The position numbers and the translations under genes are program-made. This document shows, in pieces, positions 40,735 to 48,058 of a stretch of 48,058 nt of DNA. Every line of letters begins with the position of its first letter. The first letter of the stretch is position 1. This stretch comes from a bacterium (GTDB lineage Bacteria > Lindowbacteria > 2-12-FULL-62-27), in the NCBI GenBank assembly GCA_016202645.1, contig JACQOF010000025.1, positions 1 through 48,058 of the forward strand, given 5' to 3'. Under the pieces are notes generated by a model, which made no database searches, was not told the origin of the DNA, and saw only the letters and a list, made by a program, of their open reading frames with translations.

Positions 40735-40955
40735 TTTGTCCTCCTATGATGTGAAGTCCTGTCCCGTCCATCCGCTGGTTCTTGCGGAAAGGATTCTGCG
40801 TGTTTAACTCCGGCATTCCGGGAAGTCAATGGCCGGTCAGCGCTGTAGATGAGCGCGATGGTGATCTGCTCGACCTGGCTCTTGGGGTCTGGCACTTTAC
40901 CGACGAGGATGTTGCGGGCGGTGTCGATGCGGCGTTTGGTGTCGGTGTCGAGCAT
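40731..40955 (-). pseudogene. hsdM remnant, N-terminus only
   Basis: 74 codons. The first 37 (MLDTDTKRRIDTARNILVG, then KVPDPKSQVEQITIALIY) are the N-terminus of a type I methylase subunit. After about 40845 the frame continues into unrelated sequence (SADRPL...). All methylase motifs are lost. Its start sits 3 bases after the KilA-N gene. Confidence 0.7.
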
Positions 40956-40958
40956 TAT

Positions 40959-41408
40959 CTATCCCTTGAGTTTCTTGACTGCCGGAACGGAGGTCAACAC
41001 CTGCATCTGGCGGATGGCGATTTCATTCAGACGTTTGAGGCGTTCCCCCTGTGACAGTTTCATATGGGCGAAAGTTCCCCCGTATCGTCCGGGTCGGGAA
41101 ACAATCCCGATGGCGGCGGTTTTCTCAATCCATTGCTTCGGGGTCAGGGTAAAACTGTTCAAACCCGCCTGAATTCTAATCCCGTCGAATTCGACGGGTT
41201 TAAAAACAGGATTATTAAGCCGCTCCCAAACGCCGAGAAATTCGATGGTATTGCGGTTTCTGAGCCAATTACGAATCAGGTCGTCAATGCGCTCTGAATT
41301 CTTGTGGCGGGCAATATCCGTTAGGGAAATATAGTCGTCTTCCCTTTGCGTTAGGACAGTAACGGCCGTCCCCTTCACCCGCATGATTGCTTTCAGCGCT
41401 TTACCCAT
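40959..41408 (-). pseudogene. KilA-N domain protein with internal deletion
   Basis: 149 codons. N-terminal ISLTDIARHKN...IRNWLRNRNTIEFLGVWE is the KilA-N DNA-binding domain. After GRYGGTFAH the frame jumps to LSQGERLKRLNEIAIRQM, which in longer family members lies at the C-terminus. About 100 or more central residues are missing, but both ends are joined in frame. The GAGGAG ribosome site is intact. Whether the short protein is made is unknown. Confidence 0.65.
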
Positions 41409-41430
41409 AAGTGCTCCTCGATTTCATGGC

Positions 41431-41871
41431 TCAGGCGGCGAACTGGTTCAAGGAGACATAGTCCTTGACGTATTCAGGGATGAGCGCGCGGTACTTTTCC
41501 GGCACGGCGCGGAAATCGTTTGTGGAAAAAATCGGGTTGGTGGCCAGATCGGTAAAGTGGCGGCTCTCGATGATGTGGCGCACCTGATCGCTGGTGACGT
41601 AGGCCTTGAAGTAATTCTTGATGGCCGGGATGGCCTTGGCCTCCAGAACGATGAGCGGGAAGCCCCGCGCGTCGAGCAACAGAAAATCGACGAAGCCGCG
41701 TTCGGTCGTCTCGAAGTCATCGCCAAGCGCGTCGAGATCAGGCGACTTGATGGCGACAGTTGGTTCGAGCCGGATGTTGGCGGGGGCCTTGCCGTCGGGA
41801 AAGAACCGCCAGCCCGATGCTTCAAGCAGCCTGTTGATCTTGATGCGAGCTGTGGCTTCCTTTTCGGGCAT
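41431..41871 (-). pseudogene. hsdR remnant, both ends joined
   Basis: 146 codons from ATG 41871 with GAGGAG upstream. The beginning (MPEKEATARIKINRLLEASG, then GFVDFLLLDARGFPLIVLEAK) is the N-terminal nuclease region of a type I restriction subunit. The end (IIESRHFTDLATNPIFS...IPEYVKDYVSLNQF) is the very C-terminus. The helicase part of roughly 700 or more residues is missing. Confidence 0.75.
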
Positions 41872-41973
41872 TCGGGCTCCTCGTTCGGCGATGGTGATGA
41901 AGTAGTCTGACAATAATCAGATTAACCCACATAATGCAACGTTAGTACAACATAGGTAAGTTGTGCTTTGCAG

Positions 41974-42426
41974 TCAACGCTGCCGGTGTTTGAGGGCTCG
42001 CGCGATTTCCCGCTGGACGTCCCGCTTACGGATGTCTTGGCGCCGGTCGGCGTGGGTTTTGCCTTTGCCGAGCGCCAATTCCACCTTGACCAAATTTCGC
42101 TTGTTGAAATAGAGGCTCAGCGGCACGAGGGTCAGGCCTTTCTGCTGGGCCTTGCCGATCAGGCGGTTGATTTCCTGACGGTGGAGGAGAAGTTTCCTGG
42201 ACCGGGCCGGATCGGGCGCTCGCGGGCCGGCCTGTTTATAGGGGGAGATGTGGCAGTTGAGGAGATAGAGTTCCGATCCGCGGAGGATGGCGAAGGAGTC
42301 TCTTAAGTTGACGTTCCCCTCCCGAATCGACTTGACCTCGCTGCCGAGAAGTTCGATGCCCGCCTCGTATTTCTCGAGGATTTCATAATCAGCGAATGCC
42401 TTGCGGTTGGTGGCGACGTTGCTCAC
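41974..42426 (-). CDS. smpB: SsrA-binding protein
   Basis: 150 residues from a GTG. SmpB brings tmRNA to stalled ribosomes. Conserved: NRKAFADYEILEKYEAGIEL, LGSEVKSIREGNVNL, DSFAILRGSELYLLNCHISPY, RSRKLLLHRQEI and the C-terminal GKTHADRRQDIRKRD. It is complete. A gap of 60 bases with an AT-rich stretch separates it from the hsdR remnant. No ssrA gene is seen in the window. Confidence 0.95.
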   Translation of the reverse strand: MSNVATNRKAFADYEILEKYEAGIELLGSEVKSIREGNVNLRDSFAILRGSELYLLNCHISPYKQAGPRAPDPARSRKLLLHRQEINRLIGKAQQKGLTLVPLSLYFNKRNLVKVELALGKGKTHADRRQDIRKRDVQREIARALKHRQR

Positions 42427-42459
42427 GGCTGGGGCTCCGGGCCGAAACGCGGCGCCCGA

Positions 42460-43824
42460 TCAGTATCGATAGGCCGACCCGCCGATGAACTCGCGGATGA
42501 GGGCGGTGTCGGGAATGGCGGTCTCGTCCGCGTCGGTGATGTCCGCGAGCGTTTCAAATATCGCGAGGACGCGGCTGACCCGTTCCGAAGCGTCCCGCCG
42601 GTCGGCGCGCGCGGCGTAGTCCGGCGCCCATTCCCGGAACGGTTTCAGCCATCGTTTTTTCATGACGAGGAGTTCATAGGGCAGGGACCCGTTGATGATG
42701 ATATCGACGGAGTTGACGAAGGGCACGATGTGGTCGAGTTCCGAATCCCGGACGTAGCGCCAGTGCTCGACGGTGAACCGGGGATCGACGAAGCGCTGGT
42801 CCTTGTCCCGGGTCATCCGCCGGAGCATCCGGAGGTCGGCCCAGCGGATGTAACGGCCCTCGGGGTCGCGCATCTGCAGAAGGGTCTCGATGTAGAGGCG
42901 GAATTTTTTTTCGTTCGGGATGTTCCCGGTCATCCCGCCATAGAGCCCGTGCAGGGAATCGATCAGCAGAATCTCATTCTGGGCAAGTTTCATCTCGTGG
43001 TCGTTGTCGATCCGCTTGCCGGCCTTGTAGTCGAACTTGGGAACGCGCACGGTTTCTCCGCGAAGCAGTCTCGTGAGATGGTCATTGATCATCGCGAGGT
43101 CGAGGGCCTGGGGGGTTTCGTAGTCGTAATCGCCGTATTCGTCCTTCGGGTGCTTGTCCAAGTCATGAAAATAATGGTCAACGTGAAACGGCACAAATCG
43201 AAATCCCTCCCGCGCCAGGGCCCCGCTGAGCTTGATGGTGGTGGTCGTCTTGCCGGAGGACGACGGCCCGGCGACGATGACGACGCGGATTTCGCCCTTG
43301 CGCGCGAGAATCGCGTCCGCCGCGCGCGCGATGTCGAGCTGGTAGGCGTCCTCCGACTCGCGGACGATCGATCCGAACTGTCCGGCGCGTACGCGGTCGT
43401 TCAGGGACTGGACGGTATGCAGGTTGTGGTCGATGGCCCAGTTGAGGACCTGCCAGATTTTTTTCCACGGAATGGGATCGCCCTTGTGGGGATCGTGGCT
43501 CGCGCGTCCGGTCCGTTTTCTGGCGCGTTCCGAGCGATAGAGGATGTACGCCTTCCCGATCTGGGACTTGCCGTTTTCAATGAGAATTTTTTCGACCACG
43601 TCCTGGATCTCCTCGACCGACGGGTATTCTCCGGCCCAGGGGATTCGGGCGGCCTGGTCCATGACCTGCCCGGCCATGCGGTCGGCCTCGTCGCGGCTCC
43701 GTTCTCCGACCGCGACCGCGGCGCGAAAGATCGCGTTGGCGATGCGGAGTTTCGTAAAAGGGACGATCCGGCCGTCGCGCTTGATGACATGGTCCATTTT
43801 CCGGTCCACCGACACGTTTTCCAT
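42460..43824 (-). CDS. Uridine-kinase-like protein with an N-terminal ATP-cone
   Basis: 454 residues from ATG 43824. Residues about 10-95 are an ATP-cone (VIKRDGRIVPFTKLRIANAI, then VEEIQDVVEKIL), a nucleotide-sensing domain of reductases. Residues about 165-410 are a phosphoribulokinase/uridine kinase domain: GPSSSGKTTTTIKL is Walker A, VDHYFHDLD the substrate loop, and LLIDSLHGLYGG Walker B. Similar fusions occur in some bacteria and are thought to be nucleoside kinases under nucleotide control. Start choice is uncertain by nine residues. Confidence 0.8.
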   Translation of the reverse strand: MENVSVDRKMDHVIKRDGRIVPFTKLRIANAIFRAAVAVGERSRDEADRMAGQVMDQAARIPWAGEYPSVEEIQDVVEKILIENGKSQIGKAYILYRSERARKRTGRASHDPHKGDPIPWKKIWQVLNWAIDHNLHTVQSLNDRVRAGQFGSIVRESEDAYQLDIARAADAILARKGEIRVVIVAGPSSSGKTTTTIKLSGALAREGFRFVPFHVDHYFHDLDKHPKDEYGDYDYETPQALDLAMINDHLTRLLRGETVRVPKFDYKAGKRIDNDHEMKLAQNEILLIDSLHGLYGGMTGNIPNEKKFRLYIETLLQMRDPEGRYIRWADLRMLRRMTRDKDQRFVDPRFTVEHWRYVRDSELDHIVPFVNSVDIIINGSLPYELLVMKKRWLKPFREWAPDYAARADRRDASERVSRVLAIFETLADITDADETAIPDTALIREFIGGSAYRY

Positions 43825-43892
43825 CGGCCCACAGGCTAGCATAGTCCCATTCGGACTTGAAATACTTTCCAGTGAAAGACACCCTCCAGAAC

Positions 43893-46013
43893 ATGGTACG
43901 CGTCGCGCGCTGGGCCGCTCTGGGAATGGCGATCTTGATATCCATGGACTCATCCGCGGAGCCGTGGGAGGCCGCGGCCGAGCGCGCCGCAGCCGACGTC
44001 TGGGAGCGGCTGAAACCGCGGGTCGGGGTGGTCACTCACGTCGACGCGGACGGCCGCCGCGTCTATTTTTCAGGTCTGATCGCGGATCCGATCGAGCCGG
44101 GCATGCCGGTGATTTTTTTCAGGGCCGGCGATCCGGCGGAGCTGGGCCGCGGCGAGATCGAATCCGGCATGGGCCGGCTGGCCTGGGCCGGCGTTGACAC
44201 GAGCGTCGGCCTGGTGGTTCGAAAAGACGATCTTGTCCGGCCCGCATCCCGGCTCTCCGGTCTGGCGGTCGAGCCCTTTCGGTACGTCGAGGGAGAGACC
44301 GAGTGGTCCGGCGGCGTTGGCAGGCGAATGGTCTTGCCGCGGGTGTTTCAAGGACTGCTTGTCGCCTACCTCCGGACCCTGGGGGCCGGCCCCATTCACA
44401 TTTCCTCGGCGGATACGCCGGCGTCGCTCATCGGTCATTTGAGAAAACAGTCCGACACGCAGTTCGCCGCGACCGTGATCCTGAGGGATCCGCGTTCGGG
44501 CGACACCCGCTTTGCGGCGGAGTATGTTCTGCCCGACATTCTGGATTTTCAGGCGGACGACACGGAGGTTCCGGCGTTTCCACCGGGCCGGCCGGATGAT
44601 CCGGCGCCGCACACGCCGGGCCGGGCACCCGCTGGCGTTCTCCGGGTTTCTCTCTCCACCGCGCCGAGCGGCCCGGGCGGCGCGCCGGCGTGGCCTCCGG
44701 TCACGCCGGCGGACCGGCTCCTGCTCGATGCCGTGTCGGTCACCCTGAACGATCTGGTCGAATGGACGGAACTCCCTCCGGATGGCTCCAGTCGAATGTA
44801 TCGACTTCGAATCCGGCCGTCCGGCGGGATCGAAGAACCCATCGCCGCGGGCCGCCTGTCGAATCTGATGAATAACCGCCGGGCCCTCGCGGCGGCGCGA
44901 TTTCTGCTTGGAGACTTTCGATTCACCGCTGTTTCCGATACAGAAATTCATCTCCAAACAGGCGCCGATCCCGTGGTTCTTTCACAGGCGCTCGCCGATC
45001 CGATTTTCAGGCCGGTTGAGGCGCCGCTTTGGGGCGGCGATCCGGGACCGGGCCTGTACCGGATCGAATCGGTGGGCCCGGACAGGATTCTGCTCGTCCG
45101 CCGCGCGTCTCCGTCTTCCGGTCCGGCGAACTCGCGGATGGCCGAGACCGTGGTTGTCCAGATTGACACCGACGCGGGGGATCGGCAGGCGAAGTTTGAA
45201 CTTGGCGAATCGGACCTTCATGAACTTTCCGACGTCGAATTTTCCAAGTATACCGGTTCCGTGGACTACATGGACCGGATCATCCGCACGCCGCGGACGG
45301 AGCTTCAGGCCCTGCTGTTTAATTTGTCGCGCATGCCGTTTTCAGAAGTCTCCTTCCGGCATGCGGCGGCTCGGACGATCGACCGGCGGGCCATGCTGGA
45401 AGTTCTTCTGAACAACCGGGGCATTCAGGCCGAGGGATTTTATCCGGTCGAGCGCAGGTTCCCGATGTTTCCGGGAATTCCCCAGCCCGCCCGCTCCGTT
45501 CCGGCCGCCCGGCGGCTGCTCAAGTCCGCGCCGCCGGTCCGCGCGGGACTTCTCATTCCGGACGAGCGCCCGGATTTGCGGATGGCGGCTGAACGGATAT
45601 CGGCGGATCTGAAATCCGTGGGCGTTACGGTCCGCATCGAACGGGAAGCATGGCCGAAATACGACCGCCGCCTCCGGTCGGGCGAGTTTGACATGGCGAT
45701 CTTGCCGCTTTTGCACGAGCCGGCGCCGGTTCACACCTTCGTGAACCTCGCCGCGGCGTTCCGGCTTTGGCTTGCCCGGCATCTTTCGTCCGGCGGCCCG
45801 GACAACGTGACGGGATACGCGAACAGCGTCTTCGATGTCTTGATCCGTCCCGGTGGAGACATCGACGCCGCTCATGATCTGCTCATGGCGGATCTGCCGG
45901 TTGTCCCGCTCTTCTGGCTGTCGAAGTATGTGGTGCTGGGAGAGCGGATCGAGAGGGCGTTTGCGCCGTCCGGCGAATGGTTCCGCCCACAGCAAATCTG
46001 GATGGCGCCCTGA
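43893..46013 (+). CDS. Divergent solute-binding protein, unusual N-terminal domain
   Basis: 706 residues. A signal peptide (AALGMAILISMDSSAEP) is followed by a domain (about 30-95) with VGVVTHVDADGRRVYFSGLI and PGMPVIFF, like the beta-rich part of FlgT-type proteins. From about 240 on it resembles a family 5 binding protein, for example YMDRIIRTPRTELQALLFNL and FRHAAARTIDRRAMLEVLLNNRG, but most of the family motifs are worn. No permease is near. A sensor kinase gene follows after 6 bases, so it may be its ligand-binding partner. The start may also be GTG 43872. Confidence 0.65.
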   Translation: MVRVARWAALGMAILISMDSSAEPWEAAAERAAADVWERLKPRVGVVTHVDADGRRVYFSGLIADPIEPGMPVIFFRAGDPAELGRGEIESGMGRLAWAGVDTSVGLVVRKDDLVRPASRLSGLAVEPFRYVEGETEWSGGVGRRMVLPRVFQGLLVAYLRTLGAGPIHISSADTPASLIGHLRKQSDTQFAATVILRDPRSGDTRFAAEYVLPDILDFQADDTEVPAFPPGRPDDPAPHTPGRAPAGVLRVSLSTAPSGPGGAPAWPPVTPADRLLLDAVSVTLNDLVEWTELPPDGSSRMYRLRIRPSGGIEEPIAAGRLSNLMNNRRALAAARFLLGDFRFTAVSDTEIHLQTGADPVVLSQALADPIFRPVEAPLWGGDPGPGLYRIESVGPDRILLVRRASPSSGPANSRMAETVVVQIDTDAGDRQAKFELGESDLHELSDVEFSKYTGSVDYMDRIIRTPRTELQALLFNLSRMPFSEVSFRHAAARTIDRRAMLEVLLNNRGIQAEGFYPVERRFPMFPGIPQPARSVPAARRLLKSAPPVRAGLLIPDERPDLRMAAERISADLKSVGVTVRIEREAWPKYDRRLRSGEFDMAILPLLHEPAPVHTFVNLAAAFRLWLARHLSSGGPDNVTGYANSVFDVLIRPGGDIDAAHDLLMADLPVVPLFWLSKYVVLGERIERAFAPSGEWFRPQQIWMAP

Positions 46014-46019
46014 TCCGCC

Positions 46020-47672
46020 GTGCGCCTGCATCTGCGTCTCGGGTTATTCCTGGGCTGCCTGCTGATTTTCATCATGTCCGCGCTCGCCGGGATTCTGTAT
46101 TGGCAGGTCCGGGTGACCTTCGCCGAACGGAGCGCCGAAGAAGCGAGCCGCCTGGCGGAATCGGCGACCGGGCAGGCGGATGCGCGCTCGAAAGTTCTCT
46201 CAGATTTCCTGTCAGGACTCGCTCAGGACTACCAGATTGGACTCTTGTTCCGGGAGGCCGCACAGAGCGGCCCTTCCCAGCGCCGTCTCATTGAAGTCAT
46301 GAACGCCCGAATGTCGTCTGCCGGCCTGCGGGAACTCACGGCCATTTCACCAGACGGCGTCGTATTGGCGCGCGGACACCGGGTGGCCGATTTCGGCGAT
46401 CCTGCCGATACGGCGGCGCCAGGTGCCGTGTATTTGACGTCGGGATCAGCCATTTTGCGTTTGCGCCTGCCGGTGCGGTTGCAGGGACGCGGCGTGGGCG
46501 AAGTTGAGGGCGGATTGGATCTATCGGATGTTCTGGCGGACATGGGCCGGCTCTTTTCCGGCGACGTGGCGCTTCTGACCGCCGCCGAGTCCAATCTGCC
46601 GCGCGCCCGGCCGCTGACGTTTGACGTGGTCGTCACGAAACCCTGGCGGCTCGCGGACGGATCAGCGCTGGGAACATTCGTGTTTTCCAAGTCCGACGCC
46701 GAAAGCCGCGCGGTGTTCGGCCGGCTCATCCTGCGAATCGCCGGTATTTTTGTGATCGCCGCGCTCGCGGTGGCGCTGGTGGTCCTCTGGGTTCCCCGGA
46801 GCGTGACGTCCCCCCTGAGGCGTCTTGCGGCCGCCGCCGGCGAAATTTCCAGGGGCCGCCGGAAACTTGATCTGCCGCCGCCGTCCCGGGACGAGATCGG
46901 AGACCTCACGGAGGCTTTTTCGAAAATGGCGTCGAGCCTCGACGAGTCCGAGCAGAAGCGCCTTGCCGCTGAGCGCCTGGGGGCGTGGCAGGACGCGGCG
47001 CGGATGCTGGCGCACGAGATCAAAAATCCGCTTTCGCCCGTCAAGCTCACGGCGACGACCCTGGCGCGGGCGGCCCGCGAAAACGATCCGGCCCTGCCCC
47101 AGCTCGCCGGACGCGGCTCCGCGGTGATCCTCGACGAAATCGCTCATTTGGAAAAACTTCTTTCGGAATTTTCGGCCTTCGCCAGATTCCCCTCGCCAAG
47201 TCCCGCGCCCGCGGATTTAAACGCGGCGGTGCGCCGCTCGATCGATGGATTCCGGGGGAAACTTGAAGGCGTCCGGTGGATCGAACGGTATGACCCGGAT
47301 ATTCCGCCGGTCCCGATCGACGCCGGAATGTTCGCGGAGGTTCTTCAGAACCTGACTCGGAACGCCGCCGAATCCGGCGCGCGGACTGTTCACCTCGAAA
47401 CGTCCCGGGAGAACCGGCATGCGGTCCTTGTTTTCGCGGATGACGGCCCCGGTATTCCGGCCGCCCGCCGCGGCAGCCTCTTTTCGCCCTATTTCACGAC
47501 CAAACCCGGCGGAACGGGACTGGGTCTGGCGGTCAGCCGCAAGATCATGATCGAGCACGGCGGCGATCTGGATTTGATCGATCCATCGCCGTTTTCCGAC
47601 GCGCCCGGCGCGGCCTTCCGGATGAAACTGCCGTTCGCGGAAACCGCCGCGCCTGTCGGAGGGGCGCGATGA
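46020..47672 (+). CDS. Sensor histidine kinase, NtrY-like
   Basis: 550 residues from GTG 46020. Two helices (about 8-30 and 238-262) frame a periplasmic sensor domain with ELTAISPDGVVLARG, a dCache-like pattern. HAMP follows (about 263-312), then the phospho-acceptor His in MLAHEIKNPLSP, and ATP-binding boxes NLTRNAAESGA, FADDGPGIP and GTGLGLAVSRKI. The order is that of NtrY. Response-regulator gene overlaps its end by 4 bases. Confidence 0.9.
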   Translation: MRLHLRLGLFLGCLLIFIMSALAGILYWQVRVTFAERSAEEASRLAESATGQADARSKVLSDFLSGLAQDYQIGLLFREAAQSGPSQRRLIEVMNARMSSAGLRELTAISPDGVVLARGHRVADFGDPADTAAPGAVYLTSGSAILRLRLPVRLQGRGVGEVEGGLDLSDVLADMGRLFSGDVALLTAAESNLPRARPLTFDVVVTKPWRLADGSALGTFVFSKSDAESRAVFGRLILRIAGIFVIAALAVALVVLWVPRSVTSPLRRLAAAAGEISRGRRKLDLPPPSRDEIGDLTEAFSKMASSLDESEQKRLAAERLGAWQDAARMLAHEIKNPLSPVKLTATTLARAARENDPALPQLAGRGSAVILDEIAHLEKLLSEFSAFARFPSPSPAPADLNAAVRRSIDGFRGKLEGVRWIERYDPDIPPVPIDAGMFAEVLQNLTRNAAESGARTVHLETSRENRHAVLVFADDGPGIPAARRGSLFSPYFTTKPGGTGLGLAVSRKIMIEHGGDLDLIDPSPFSDAPGAAFRMKLPFAETAAPVGGAR

Positions 47673-48058
47673 GCCGGCACATCCTGGTCGTCGACGACGA
47701 ATCCGGCATCCGGGAAAGTCTCTCCATCGGTCTGTCGCGGGAGGGATATGAAGTTTCAACCGCGTCCGACGCCGAATCCGCGCTCGCGGCGGTCTCGCGC
47801 GCGCATCCGGACCTGGCGCTCGTCGACGTGCGGATGCCGGGTTGCGACGGATCAGCCGCTCCGCGGCACCAAGTGCCGGCGTCTCTGACGCCGGCCGGTC
47901 TCTGGGTGATGCGGCAATTTCTCGATCTGGGAATTCCCGTCGTCATGATCTCGGGCAATGCAACCCTCCAGGAGGCGGTGCAGGCGGTCAAGGAAGGCGC
48001 GTTTGACTTCCTCGAAAAACCGATTTCGATCGACAAAGTTCTCGTGACCATCAGCCGC
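47669..48058 (+). CDS. Response regulator receiver, probably NtrX-like (partial)
   Basis: The start ATG overlaps the kinase stop. The receiver domain reads ILVVDDESGIRESL, with acidic pair and phospho-acceptor Asp in LVDVRMPG, and the conserved VVMISGNATLQEAVQ and Lys in FLEKPIS. After MPGCDG there are about 16 extra residues (SAAPRHQVPASLTPAG) before LWVMRQFL, coded by a palindromic element (47852-47899) and placed in frame. The window ends before the output domain, so family beyond receiver is inferred from the NtrY-like kinase. Confidence 0.85.
   Translation, partial: MSRHILVVDDESGIRESLSIGLSREGYEVSTASDAESALAAVSRAHPDLALVDVRMPGCDGSAAPRHQVPASLTPAGLWVMRQFLDLGIPVVMISGNATLQEAVQAVKEGAFDFLEKPISIDKVLVTISR
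47864..47895. repeat. Palindromic insertion inside the receiver domain
   Basis: Two overlapping hairpins: CGGCAC/GTGCCG (47864-47878) and GCCGGCGTC-TCT-GACGCCGGC (47875-47895). They make up most of a 48-base segment that is not part of normal receiver domains. Bases 47857-47869 match the oppD insertion on the other strand. Confidence 0.7.

Overview
The window is a GC-rich stretch (one clearly AT-rich insert) from a Gram-negative bacterium, probably an uncultured lineage in or near the former Deltaproteobacteria. Evidence for a diderm: outer-membrane-type proteins, lipoproteins, a heptosyltransferase-like enzyme and periplasmic FecR-type and bufferin-type genes. MqnD indicates menaquinone synthesis by the futalosine route. 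Taxonomy is an inference and cannot be fixed from this sequence.

Layout. 1-241: short repeats. 242-4869 (minus): an arginine succinyltransferase-type operon (astC-like, astA, astD and a small guanidino-hydrolase where astB would be expected). 4969-7820 (plus): cupin lipoprotein, four small overlapping unknown genes and a GT9 glycosyltransferase. 7863-12400: thioredoxin-like ferredoxin, a hairpin element, tRNA-Arg(CCU), a lipoprotein, aldo/keto reductase, AmrS radical SAM enzyme and UbiX. 12410-13605 (minus): zinc-ribbon membrane protein and a polytopic membrane protein. 13730-18516: DHH phosphoesterase, MqnD, SecG and an exported M3 peptidase. 18578-29828: a peptide ABC transporter whose binding protein is separated from oppBCDF by about 6 kb. 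That gap holds an AT-rich orphan gene, a repeat island, a toxin/antitoxin-like pair, a metallo-beta-lactamase/cyclic-nucleotide-binding fusion and a DUF4202 gene. 29825-37574: mutY, a 1135-residue surface protein with a near-perfect CRP operator, an AsmA-like protein, a FecR-domain protein and nfo. 37571-40734 (minus): a bufferin-type metallophore operon (bufA, bufB, bufC, bufD plus a coupled outer-membrane protein). 40731-41871: remnants of a type I restriction-modification operon with central parts of the genes missing. 41974-48058: smpB, an ATP-cone/uridine-kinase fusion, a divergent solute-binding protein and an NtrY/NtrX-like two-component pair, cut by the window end.

The strongest candidates for something little described are: (1) the bufferin-type operon, whose short precursor carries two C-x5-C-x5-C repeats and whose fifth gene, an outer-membrane-type protein, overlaps bufD by 4 bases; (2) the repeat island at 21573-23170, with four copies of a palindrome-bearing unit and three exact copies of a 30-base repeat bracketing a small gene pair; (3) in-frame palindromic insertions in oppD and in a response-regulator receiver domain that share a 13-base core; (4) a 7-base tandem repeat translated in the first codons of mqnD.
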